A stretch of DNA of 33,419 bases from Lysobacteraceae bacterium (GTDB lineage: Bacteria; Pseudomonadota; Gammaproteobacteria; Xanthomonadales; Xanthomonadaceae). Below are positions 8,321-15,831 of the stretch, one piece after another (within the stretch, counting starts at the first letter, position 1; the number at the start of each line of letters is the position of its first letter). The notes beneath the pieces were generated by a model. That model was given only the letters and a program-made list of their open reading frames with translations. It was not told where the DNA came from and ran no database searches. The stretch is taken from positions 1 through 33,419 of the forward strand of contig SEHC01000006.1 in NCBI GenBank assembly GCA_004173415.1. The letters run 5' to 3'. Made by a program: the position numbers and the translations under genes.

Positions 8321-8417
8321 GGTGCGTTGCCTTCCAGTGGAGGTTCCACCACGCTACCGGAGGGGATCGGCGAACGGACGTGAAATCAGCGTTCGGAATC
8401 CGTGAACCCGGCACCAC

Positions 8418-8630
8418 TCAGCCGTGGCGCAGGCGGATCACCGCTTCGCCGTACACGGTGCTGACCGCGACTGCGGTGGGCTGGCCGGTCAGCGCATGTC
8501 GCAGCTGCGCCAGGCTGCCGGCCGACGCGACCGCATCGTCCAGCCTTTCGTACCAGTCGCGGCACCTGAGTTCGTCATGCACCTGCCACCCGTTGTAGAT
8601 CGGCGAGATCGTGAACAGGACTGGTTGCAT
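8418..8630 (-). CDS. Small hypothetical protein, 70 aa, DUF2188-like layout
   Basis: A longer open frame reaches 8936, but the ATG at 8630 has a strong GGAGAGG box 4-5 bases upstream and begins a compact protein, so I prefer it. MQPVLFTISPIYNGWQV is followed by a Cys/Trp/Tyr stretch (LRCRDWYERLDDAVAS) and a C-terminal TVYGEAVIRLRHG. The layout of a strand with a Gly-Trp pair and then a helix that begins with an acidic pair (DDAVASAGSLA) recalls DUF2188-type small proteins, but the match is weak. No function is proposed. It is in tandem with another 70-residue gene on the same strand. Confidence 0.5.
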   Translation of the reverse strand: MQPVLFTISPIYNGWQVHDELRCRDWYERLDDAVASAGSLAQLRHALTGQPTAVAVSTVYGEAVIRLRHG

Positions 8631-8793
8631 GGCACCTCTCCGCCGGCTGGTAGCAGGAGCATGGCGCGAGGATATTGCAGGACGATTGCGCCGGCCGCCC
8701 GCTTGTCGGGCATCGCTCCAGGACACCGCGCGTGGCGCGCTGGTCCGCGGCGACCGTCGCTGCATCCGACCAGCAGCGCCACGCGGACAACAA

Positions 8794-8818
8794 GGCCAGG
8801 CCAGGCCAGGGCAGGGCA
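8794..8818. repeat. Pentanucleotide tandem array (GGCCA)3(GGGCA)2
   Basis: Five adjacent 5-base units, three GGCCA and two GGGCA. They are outside any gene, so length changes by slippage would be tolerated; an effect on apt expression is conceivable but not shown. Confidence 0.7.
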
Positions 8819-8853
8819 TGGGACGGCTCGTCAGGACGCCGGCGCCAGTATGG

Positions 8854-8901
8854 CCCCGGTTTCCATGAAACCGGGGTGATTCCACGGGCGGACCCGTGAA
8901 A
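8854..8901 (+). promoter_or_regulatory. Two adjacent hairpins upstream of apt
   Basis: The first is a perfect 10-bp inverted repeat (CCCCGGTTTC at 8854-8863, GAAACCGGGG at 8867-8876) with a three-base loop. The second begins 4 bases later: CACGGG (8883-8888) and CCCGTG (8893-8898) around CGGA, extended by two more pairs and a mismatch. Neither is followed by a T run on the plus strand, so a simple intrinsic terminator is unlikely. They may form a leader structure, a protein site or a rho-independent end for an unseen transcript. Confidence 0.45.
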
Positions 8902-8947
8902 CACTGTCGGCTCGCGGGACACTCCGTACGGAACAAGGGAAACCACG

Positions 8948-9466
8948 ATGAGCCATTGGCAGTCCCTGTTGCGCGATGTCCCCGATTTCCCCAGGCCGGG
9001 GATCGTGTTCAAGGACATCACCCCGGTGCTGGCCCATGCCGGGGCCTTCGCCGAGGCGATCGCGGCGATGGCCGGGCCGTGGCACGGCCGAGGCCTGCAC
9101 GCGGTGGTCGGGGTCGAATCGCGCGGCTTCATCCTGGGCGCCGCCCTGGCACGCGAGCTTGGGATCGGCTTCGTGCCCGTGCGCAAGCCGGGCAAGCTGC
9201 CTGGGCCGACACTGTCGATCGACTACGCTCTGGAGTACGGCAGCGATCGCCTGCAGATCCAGGTCGACGCCTTGCCGCCGGGGGCGCGCGTGCTGGTGGT
9301 CGATGACGTGCTGGCCACCGGCGGTACGCTGAAGGCGGCCGCGGCGCTGGTGCGCCGCCAGGGCGCGGAAGTCGCCGCCACCGCGGTGCTGCTGGAACTG
9401 GCGGCATTGGGCGCGCGGGCGAGTTGGAACGATCCGGCGCCGCTGCTGTCGGTGGCGATGCTGTGA
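8948..9466 (+). CDS. apt: Adenine phosphoribosyltransferase
   Basis: The enzyme joins adenine and PRPP to AMP in purine salvage, in the cytosol. The 172 residues match the family's length. Residues 12-27 (PDFPRPGIVFKDITPV) are the adenine-binding start characteristic of Apt. GVESRGFILGAALA (55-68) and PVRKPGKLPG (77-86) are the conserved PPi loop and flexible loop. VLVVDDVLATGGT (115-127) is the PRPP-binding motif with the two acidic residues. An AGGG box lies about 8 bases before the ATG. It stands as a single-gene unit; upstream are two hairpins, and downstream 340 bases without a convincing gene separate it from a convergent transcript. Confidence 0.97.
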   Translation: MSHWQSLLRDVPDFPRPGIVFKDITPVLAHAGAFAEAIAAMAGPWHGRGLHAVVGVESRGFILGAALARELGIGFVPVRKPGKLPGPTLSIDYALEYGSDRLQIQVDALPPGARVLVVDDVLATGGTLKAAAALVRRQGAEVAATAVLLELAALGARASWNDPAPLLSVAML

Positions 9467-9806
9467 CCATGCGGACGCGCCTGCCGGGCGCACCCAGCTA
9501 CCCCTCGCTGCTCCTTGCTGTCCGTGGCTGGCCTGCTGCCGTGCCTGTTGCCGGACACGCGCAAGGCGCCAGCGACTCGCGCGTGCTTCATGCCGGTGAC
9601 GCGACGCTGCGGACCCGACGGTAAACCACGGGCCTAAGCCGAACTACCCACCCACCCCGGCCAGCGCCCTGGCATCAGACCGGTGTCAACCGCCGATCAC
9701 CGATGAAGACCCGTGCCGGCCGGGACGCAAAAACGACAATGGCGACCCCGAGGCCGCCATTGTCGTTGAATCGGAAGCATCACCGCCCGGGTGGTTCGGC
9801 TTACGG
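9467..9806. other. Gene-free stretch between apt and a convergent gene
   Basis: It contains the minus-strand terminator at 9728-9767. The apt frame continues after its stop to 9637 without ATG start or ribosome site (it would read LLSVAGLLPCLLPD, later CGPDGKP); I treat it as noncoding or a relic. A 51-codon frame from ATG 9469 overlaps it and has no support either. Confidence 0.6.
9728..9767 (-). terminator. Intrinsic terminator of the Gly/Lys/Asn-tail gene
   Basis: A perfect 13-bp inverted repeat (9732-9744 and 9755-9767) surrounds a 10-base loop. On the minus strand the hairpin is followed directly by TTTTTGCG. It lies 40 bases after the stop codon at 9807. Confidence 0.88.
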
Positions 9807-10505
9807 CTATTTGCCGTTGCCGTTGCCGTTGCCTTTGCCTTTCCCGTTGCCGCCTTTGCCATCACCCTTGCCGTTGCCGCCATTGCCCTTGCCGCTGGCT
9901 TTCGGTCCGCCGCCGCCGTGATCCGAGTGCGCCTTGCCGCCGCCATGACCCGAGTGCCCGGCCGCCGGTCCGCCCTTGGACTTGGACTTCGACTCGCCCG
10001 GTCCGTGCTGCGACCAGTCCACGCGGACCACGCGATCCACTACCACCGGATAGCCCCAATGGCCGTAGGTCACTGCGGTGCCACGCTTGAGCGCATGGAA
10101 GGCAGGCGAACCCGGCTTGATCCCGTAACGCTTGGCCACGTTGCCCCAGCCCTTGCCCGGGTGGCGATCGTATTCGCGAACCACGTCGCCACAGGGGATG
10201 CCGAGGGAATGGGCCAGCGCACAAGCGTAGTACACGTCCGCCGGCGCCCAGCGACGCCGTTCCAGCAACTCGACCACCAGGCTGCGCGGCGCGCCGTAGT
10301 AACCGGACATTTCGTCGACGAAGGGATCGCGATAGCGATGGCCGTAGTCGTTGATCTCGCCCAGACGGGTGTCCACCCACACATCGCCCGTGCGGATGTT
10401 GTAGCCGACGGTCTGCGCGCTGGCTGCCGAACCCATCGCCAGGCCCAGGGCCAACGCGAGGGACAGCCCCAACTTCCTGTAAACGCCATGCTGCTGGATC
10501 TTCAT
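9807..10505 (-). CDS. Secreted protein with Gly/Lys/Asn-rich C-terminal tail, unknown function
   Basis: I chose the ATG at 10505 (232 residues): the AGGGAGG box is 7 bases away, and the nearby upstream ATG at 10511 is too close to it. Residues 1-31 are a signal peptide ending in SAASAQ. The mature domain (about 32-150) contains VGYNIRTGDVWVDTRLGEI, DEMSGYYGAPRSLV, RRRWAPADVYYACALAHSLG and GKGWGNVAKRYGIKPGS. I recall similar uncharacterised proteins in Xanthomonadaceae, but no function. A region of Ser/Lys and His/Gly comes next, and the last ~35 residues are almost only Gly, Lys and Asn with Asp, encoded by imperfect TTGCCG-type repeats. The tail is strongly basic and flexible and could bind polyanions such as nucleic acid or LPS; this is inference. 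A terminator follows at 9728. Confidence 0.75.
   Translation of the reverse strand: MKIQQHGVYRKLGLSLALALGLAMGSAASAQTVGYNIRTGDVWVDTRLGEINDYGHRYRDPFVDEMSGYYGAPRSLVVELLERRRWAPADVYYACALAHSLGIPCGDVVREYDRHPGKGWGNVAKRYGIKPGSPAFHALKRGTAVTYGHWGYPVVVDRVVRVDWSQHGPGESKSKSKGGPAAGHSGHGGGKAHSDHGGGGPKASGKGNGGNGKGDGKGGNGKGKGNGNGNGK
9810..9898 (-). repeat. Imperfect TTGCC(G) repeats encoding the Gly/Lys/Asn tail
   Basis: On the plus strand the stretch is built from TTGCCG, TTGCC and similar units in the frame of the tail (GNGNGNGK at the very end). Units differ in length by multiples of three, so tail length could vary between strains. Confidence 0.7.
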
Positions 10506-10795
10506 CGCCATGCCTCCCTGTTGGACAGGGGCCGAGTGTCCGCACCCGTGGATGAACAGGTGCTTAGAAAGGGCGCGTCGGCTGATCTGACGAGGCTCCC
10601 ATTCATGCGCAGGAGCGGGAGCGGTGCGCCTTCGCAGCCGCCCGGCAGTGGCCAGGCCGGCGCCGGCAGGATGCCGCGCCTTCATCGCGCGTGAGCTCCA
10701 AGACTCCGCTCCTTCACCTGCCGCAAGCATCGCCGCGTGCAACGTCGCCTCGTCCATGCACAAGTGCATCGGCATCTTTTCGCAGGAGATCCTTC

Positions 10796-10957
10796 ATGCA
10801 ATACACACCCAATCCCTTCCAGCCGCCAGAGCCCAAGCCAGGCGAAACACCCAATCCCGTCCGCGATACCCCACCACACCAGCCCAGCGATCCGGTGTTT
10901 CCGCCGCAGCGCGATCCGGACGGACCGCAACCCACGCCCAGCGATCCGCCGGATTGA
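10796..10957 (+). CDS. Proline-rich 53-residue protein
   Basis: The ATG at 10796 has an excellent AGGAGA box 6 bases upstream, which is why I prefer it over the longer frame opening at 10691. Of the 53 residues 20 are proline, in PxP and PP pairs (FQPPEPKPGETPNP, QPSDPVFPPQ, SDPPD at the end). It has no hydrophobic segment, no Cys, and should be disordered. The strong ribosome site and short, clean frame support a real gene; the alternative is a chance frame in GC-rich DNA. Nothing similar is known to me by name. The next gene on the same strand is 238 bases away. Function unknown. Confidence 0.55.
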   Translation: MQYTPNPFQPPEPKPGETPNPVRDTPPHQPSDPVFPPQRDPDGPQPTPSDPPD

Positions 10958-11195
10958 CGGCCTCATGCCGGTTCGGCACCCACCCCAGGTCCGGATCCCG
11001 ACCGGTGCGATATACGGCGTCGGGCACGTAGCGTCGGTGCTCGATGCCCTGAGTACGCGGCGTTCCACGGTTTTCGTTAACTCGTAGGGAGCGCGTATGC
11101 ACGCGACATTCGCGGCACGCTTACCTGCGGTTGGCCAAGGTGGGGCCAGGAAATCCGGCTCATCGGACGGGCCATCGCATGAAAGGAGCACGAGC

Positions 11196-11540
11196 ATGAC
11201 CTATGACAAGAACCGCACGACCCGCATCGCCCTGGTGGCTTCGACCCTGCTGTTCGCCGGCAGCGCCTGGGCCGGTGGGGACAAGACCACCGAAGAGAAG
11301 GTCCGCTTGCTGGATACCGACGCAGATGGTCGCGTGTCGTTGAGCGAATATACGCAGCACGAAGGCAAGACTGCCGAGGACTTCGCCAAGCTCGACGTCA
11401 ACGCCGATGGCTATGCGACCGTGGCCGAGCTTGAGGTGGCCAAGGAACGTGGTCCGACCGCCGGCGAGAAGAAGGACACGCGGGCCAAGGCCTATCCGGT
11501 TCCCACCACCAACCCCAAGTCGGAAATCACCGACGACTGA
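11196..11540 (+). CDS. Periplasmic EF-hand calcium-binding protein
   Basis: The product has 114 residues. The ATG at 11196 is preceded by AAAGGAG at 7 bases; longer frames lack this. Residues 1-27 are a signal peptide (IALVASTLLFAGSAWA). Two EF-hand loops follow: D40-T-D-A-D-G-R-V-S-L-S-E51 is canonical, and D67-V-N-A-D-G-Y-A-T-V-A-E78 also has the acidic ligands at positions 1, 3, 5 and 12 (Asn in position 3). The C-terminal tail is polar. The pair probably binds Ca2+ in the periplasm, as a buffer or Ca2+-dependent adaptor; partners are unknown. A terminator at 11571 closes this single-gene unit. Confidence 0.85.
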   Translation: MTYDKNRTTRIALVASTLLFAGSAWAGGDKTTEEKVRLLDTDADGRVSLSEYTQHEGKTAEDFAKLDVNADGYATVAELEVAKERGPTAGEKKDTRAKAYPVPTTNPKSEITDD

Positions 11541-11558
11541 GCCAATGCCTGCATTGGC
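11541..11558. repeat. 8-bp inverted repeat directly after the EF-hand stop
   Basis: GCCAATGC and GCATTGGC are separated by CT, right after the stop codon. It has no T run and may be part of the terminator region or a protein site. Confidence 0.5.
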
Positions 11559-11570
11559 AGACGAAAAACG

Positions 11571-11594
11571 GGGCCCCGCTGCGCGGGGCCCTTT
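11571..11594 (+). terminator. Intrinsic terminator after the EF-hand gene
   Basis: A perfect 9-bp stem (GGGCCCCGC, GCGGGGCCC) with a TGC loop is followed by TTT. An A run (AAAAAC) just before it would make it work on the opposite strand too. Confidence 0.8.
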
Positions 11595-11738
11595 GCAATC
11601 CAGCGCCGCCACGGCTGTCCACTCTTGCCAGCATCGGGATGTCTGCTCACCGGACGTTGGTCCGTTTCCGATCGCCGCAGACACTGCACGCGGGGTCAGG
11701 CGTGTAACCTTGCAACCTTCTCCTTGCCACGGCCCGCC

Positions 11739-12212
11739 ATGATCAACAACGACGTGATGCGCAGCATCCGCTACATGCTGGACCTGGGCGACGCCAAGGT
11801 CATCGAAGTCATGCAGCTGGCCGATGCGGATTTCCCCATGGTCAAGGACGACTTGCCGGCGCTGCTGAAGAAGGAGGGCGAGCCAGGCTTCGCCGCCTGC
11901 AGCGACCGCGTGCTCGCACACCTGCTCGATGGCCTGGTGATCTATTACCGGGGCCGCGACGAAAGCCTGCCGCCACGCCCGGTGGAAACCCGGATCAGCA
12001 ACAACCTGGTGCTGAAGAAGCTGCGGGTGGCCTTCCAGCTGAAGGATGCGGACATGCACGAGGTCTTCGCCTCCGCCGGCTTTCCGCTGTCCAAGCCGGA
12101 AATGACCGCGTTGTTCCGCCAGGCCGGACACAAGCACTACCGCGCCTGCGGCGACCAGATCCTGCGCAATTTCCTCAAGGGATTGACCCGGCGGTTCCGC
12201 GGCCCCGGCTGA
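11739..12212 (+). CDS. yehS: YehS-like DUF1456 protein
   Basis: The product has 157 residues, the usual length for YehS. I chose the ATG at 11739, since MINNDVMRSIRYMLDLGD is the conserved start of the family; a longer frame to 11625 has no support. The protein is a duplication: about 2-67 and 84-151 both follow the pattern N-N-x-V/L...LR/YML..., a DAD/DADM helix, a Phe-proline turn and C-[SG]-D-x-[IV]-L-x-x-[FL]-L-x-G-L. Each copy ends with YYRGR or RRFRG. No signal peptide is present. The family's function is not known. The gene is preceded by a TAACCT -10-like box about 30 bases upstream; no ribosome site is evident. Confidence 0.85.
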   Translation: MINNDVMRSIRYMLDLGDAKVIEVMQLADADFPMVKDDLPALLKKEGEPGFAACSDRVLAHLLDGLVIYYRGRDESLPPRPVETRISNNLVLKKLRVAFQLKDADMHEVFASAGFPLSKPEMTALFRQAGHKHYRACGDQILRNFLKGLTRRFRGPG

Positions 12213-12273
12213 GCTGCCGCCGCCGTGGGCGTCGCGTCCCACCGTTTCTCCACCACGCCGCCGAGGATACGCC

Positions 12274-13200
<927 letters not shown>

Positions 13201-13397
13201 CTGCGCCAGCGCGCTGGCTTCCGTCGATCCTGATTGGGCGAGCGGGGCCGCGGCCTGCGGATCCGTGGTCGCATTGCGTGCCGCTTCCGGGCCCTTGCAC
13301 GCGTAGCCTTGCATCGAACCGCTTGGCCCGGCTTGGTCGCAGGCGCCCAGCCTCTGCATGCATGCCGGCAAGGAACGCAGTCGAAGCGTCGCGGCGC

Positions 13398-13428
13398 AAA
13401 AAAAAAGCCGGCGCACCAGGCGCCGGCT
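13398..13428 (-). terminator. Intrinsic terminator of the metalloprotease operon
   Basis: A perfect 9-bp stem (13406-13414 and 13420-13428) with a 5-base loop. On the minus strand it is followed by nine T residues (13406-13398). It lies 23 bases after the protease stop codon. The 13201-13397 stretch between it and the hydrolase stop holds nothing recognisable. Confidence 0.92.
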
Positions 13429-13450
13429 CTTCCAACAACAGAGGGATCGA

Positions 13451-15064
13451 TCAGCGGTTGCGGGCCACGCAGGCGTTCAACTTGCCCGCCTGGGTGGTGT
13501 TGATCAGGCCCGCGCTGCGCAGCTTGTTGCGATAGGTGGTCATGCAGCTGACGTAGGCGCCGTGGTTGGCCGCGCCGATCTCGCAGATGTTGCTCTGCGC
13601 AATGACGTTGGCACCGATGATCAGGCCACCCACCTGCGAAACCGGAATACCGGTATCGCAGCCGGCGATCCTGGCGTTGCCGGCGGTGAGCGTCCAACCC
13701 TCGTCCTGGAACAGCGCATTGGTCAGGTCGACGTTGTAGTTGGCGGCCAGGGTCGAGGTGATCGCCGGCTCCATCAGCGCGTTCGGCGTGGTGCTGACGT
13801 CGTAATGCGAGAACGACGAGCCCTGCGCCACCGGGTTGGGCGAATACAGCAACGCGTAGCCATTGGCGTCGGCACCGGCCAGGGTGCCGGGCAATGTCGC
13901 CAGGGTGACGTTGACGCCCGGCAGCCCCGCCTTGATCGCCGCGCCACTGACCGAGGACACGCTCAGGGTGGGCACCGTGGCCGCCACGCTCGCGTCTTCG
14001 CCCATGGACAGCAGCGCGTTGACGTTGTTGGCGACGATCACCGCCTTGGCGCCGGCGTCCTGCGCGAACCTGGCCTTGATCTCGAAGGCACAGGTGCCGC
14101 GGTCGACGATGGCGATCTTGCCGGCGTAGGCGCCGGCCGGCGATGCCGCGCAGCCCAGCGACGGCGAGGCGCTGCCATCGTTGACCAGCACCACGCTGCC
14201 GGTGAAGTTGGCAGCCGTCGGCGCGGGACCGAACGCAGCGGTGCCGTAGCTGTAGTCACCGCTGACCGTACCGCTGGCCCGCAACACGATCTTCTCGTCC
14301 AGCACCAGCGGGACCTGGCTGGTGACGATGGGCCCGCGGAAGGCCAGGTTGCCACCGATAACCGCCGCCACGCGGCCGGCGTTGGTCATCTGGTACCAGC
14401 CCTGGTTGGTGACGTTGTTCCAGGCGAAGCGCGAGTAGATGTCCTGGTAGCCAGCCAGCGGCGCGCCGGTGACCACGCTGCCGAAGCCGGAGAAGCCCAG
14501 GCCGTGCGCGATCTCGTGCATGACCACGTTGAGGAAGTTGGTCTTGCCGGCCGGGGTGTTGCCGTCCAGGCCGTAGTACCAGCCCGAACCCGGCGAGCAC
14601 GGCGTGCCGTCCGGATTGGTCAGCCCGTAGGACGCGTTGAAGCGGCTGATGATGTCCACGCCGGCGCCGCCCTGCAGGTCCTCGCCGATCAGGGCGTCGG
14701 CCAACGCGCCGTGGTACAGGGTGTCCGGCTTGCCCGGCTCGGTCAGCACGTAGATCGGCGAAGTACCGGCCGAACCGAGCACGGTACCGGCGGCGTTGCA
14801 CTGCAGTGCCTGGAAGCTGGCCTGCACGCGGATGTCGACGGGGCTGATCAGCACGGCGCCCCACAGGTCGGCGGCGAACTGGTAGGCGATTCGGCGTTGC
14901 TCGCCGATGCTGGTGCCCGGGTTGCCGCCGGCCGGTGCCAGCGGGGTGGTGTCGTTGAGGCCCTGGCCGGCCGGATCGGCGTTGACCGGGATGATGTTGG
15001 CGGCAAGCGCGTTGCCGGCGAGGAGCGCGGTGGACAAGGCGGCCAGCAGGAGGGTCTTCTTCAT
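13451..15064 (-). CDS. Secreted HEXXH metalloprotease with PA domain
   Basis: The product has 537 residues. The ATG at 15064 is chosen because it gives a signal peptide (MKKTLLLAALSTALLAGNALA) and overlaps the previous gene's stop as ATGA; the frame stays open upstream but that region codes for another protein. The catalytic domain is about 22-310, with HEIAHGLGFSGF at 183-194: His183, Glu184 and His187 match a zinc HEXXH site. The position where metzincins have the third ligand (residue 193) is Gly, so the third ligand must lie elsewhere. A protease-associated (PA) domain follows at about 320-440, with AGKIAIVDRGTCAFEIKARFAQDAGA its hallmark. The last ~90 residues have four Cys. Translation is coupled to the small upstream gene, and a strong terminator follows. 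Confidence 0.82.
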   Translation of the reverse strand: MKKTLLLAALSTALLAGNALAANIIPVNADPAGQGLNDTTPLAPAGGNPGTSIGEQRRIAYQFAADLWGAVLISPVDIRVQASFQALQCNAAGTVLGSAGTSPIYVLTEPGKPDTLYHGALADALIGEDLQGGAGVDIISRFNASYGLTNPDGTPCSPGSGWYYGLDGNTPAGKTNFLNVVMHEIAHGLGFSGFGSVVTGAPLAGYQDIYSRFAWNNVTNQGWYQMTNAGRVAAVIGGNLAFRGPIVTSQVPLVLDEKIVLRASGTVSGDYSYGTAAFGPAPTAANFTGSVVLVNDGSASPSLGCAASPAGAYAGKIAIVDRGTCAFEIKARFAQDAGAKAVIVANNVNALLSMGEDASVAATVPTLSVSSVSGAAIKAGLPGVNVTLATLPGTLAGADANGYALLYSPNPVAQGSSFSHYDVSTTPNALMEPAITSTLAANYNVDLTNALFQDEGWTLTAGNARIAGCDTGIPVSQVGGLIIGANVIAQSNICEIGAANHGAYVSCMTTYRNKLRSAGLINTTQAGKLNACVARNR

Positions 15065-15417
15065 TTGACTTCTCCCTGCGAAGCCTGGGCCGGCAGGGTT
15101 TCGCCCTCGGCAAGGTGCTGGTAGGAAACCGTGCCGTCGGCATTGCGCACCGCTACCAGGTTGACCATGCGGTCTTCCGGCAACTGCAGCTCGAGCAGGC
15201 CGCGCGCGACGGTGCGCTTGCGGGCCACCGCTTCCTGTTCGTTCTTCGGCGGAGTGACGCGCTTGGCCTTGCTGTTCTCGTTGCCACGCACGAAATCGGC
15301 GCGGTCGCGCTTGGGCTTGTCGATCTTGGTCTGTGCGGCGACGGGCCCGACGATGGCGGCCGCGCCCAGCAGGACGACGACGGTAGCCAGGGCATTCCTG
15401 GGATGGACGGATTTCAC
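15061..15417 (-). CDS. Small secreted basic protein, coupled to the metalloprotease gene
   Basis: The product has 118 residues and starts with GTG at 15417; an AGGAG box lies 8 bases upstream. Residues 1-28 are a signal peptide (LATVVVLLGAAAIVGPVAAQ). The mature part begins very basic (TKIDKPKRDRADFVRG, KAKRVTPPKNEQEA) and ends acidic (AEGETLPAQASQGEVK). No Cys, no metal site, and no family recognised. Its TGA overlaps the ATG of the protease by four bases (15061-15064), so it is the first gene of a two-gene operon. This arrangement suggests a chaperone, inhibitor, activator or substrate of the protease, but only by position. Confidence 0.72.
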   Translation of the reverse strand: MKSVHPRNALATVVVLLGAAAIVGPVAAQTKIDKPKRDRADFVRGNENSKAKRVTPPKNEQEAVARKRTVARGLLELQLPEDRMVNLVAVRNADGTVSYQHLAEGETLPAQASQGEVK

Positions 15418-15831
15418 GGATGCGACTCCTGCGGTGGGATGGCGGGCAAGGGCCCGACGACGGGTACGGCGGCAAGCCTTTGCCCGGGAAGCCGGCGGGA
15501 TGGAGGCTTCGCATGCTCATGCCCCCATGCGCCGAAGCTAAGCGAGTTTGCCGGCCGGCCACAAGGGGGACCTGCAGGGATCGTCCGCAGGGTCGAGGTT
15601 GCCCCCGTCACGGCAGGCGCGGGAGTCCGGCCCGGCTGCGATTGTGCGGCGCGCGCGCGGATTCGTTCAGGCCGATGAAGTGGCTGGCAGCCGAGTCCGG
15701 TCGCGCTTTGTTGCGCGGCAACACCTTCTTCCGCAAGGGATGCAGGCGACCGGCGGCCCATGGCCGGCCCGCCCGCTGGCGCAGGCCCGGCCCGGCCCGG
15801 CCCGCAGGGTGTCACCCTGCAGACGGTTCTT
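15418..15831. other. Gene-free stretch between the protease operon and the RND pump gene
   Basis: No convincing gene. It must hold the promoter of the small-protein/protease operon, though no clear -35/-10 pair stands out. Near its right end are four GGCCC units (15784-15803) and a 7-bp hairpin (GCAGGGT at 15804-15810, ACCCTGC at 15814-15820), which follows the stop of the RND gene on the minus strand and may end its transcript, without a T run. Confidence 0.55.
15784..15820. repeat. (GGCCC)4 array next to a 7-bp hairpin
   Basis: Four perfect GGCCC units at 15784-15803 directly abut an inverted repeat with a GTC loop (15804-15820), 12 bases downstream of the RND gene's end. Confidence 0.65.

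Larger units (their letters stand above)
8631..8947. other. Gene-free stretch before apt, with repeats and two hairpins
   Basis: No reading frame here has a start, ribosome site and composition that convince me. Present are a G/C-rich pentanucleotide array (GGCCA three times and then GGGCA twice, 8794-8818), and two neighbouring inverted repeats at 8854-8876 and 8880-8901. The latter lie 47-94 bases before the apt start and could be part of its leader. No clear -35/-10 pair is visible. Confidence 0.6.

Noticed and set aside
8418..8936. 172-codon version of the small gene upstream of the first 70-residue gene
   Set aside because: The extra N-terminal region has no ribosome site and poor composition; the ATG at 8630 has a strong GGAGAGG box.
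9467..9637. In-frame continuation of apt with a Leu/Cys-rich product
   Set aside because: No start codon or ribosome site, and it follows the apt stop; perhaps a relic, but nothing supports expression.
13358..15124. Long plus-strand frame across the metalloprotease gene
   Set aside because: Antisense to a protease with signal peptide and zinc motif; product is Gly/Arg/Asp-rich without a recognisable part.
15804..15820. Hairpin after the RND gene as a strong terminator
   Set aside because: The stem is only 7 bp and no T run follows on the minus strand; listed only as part of a repeat.
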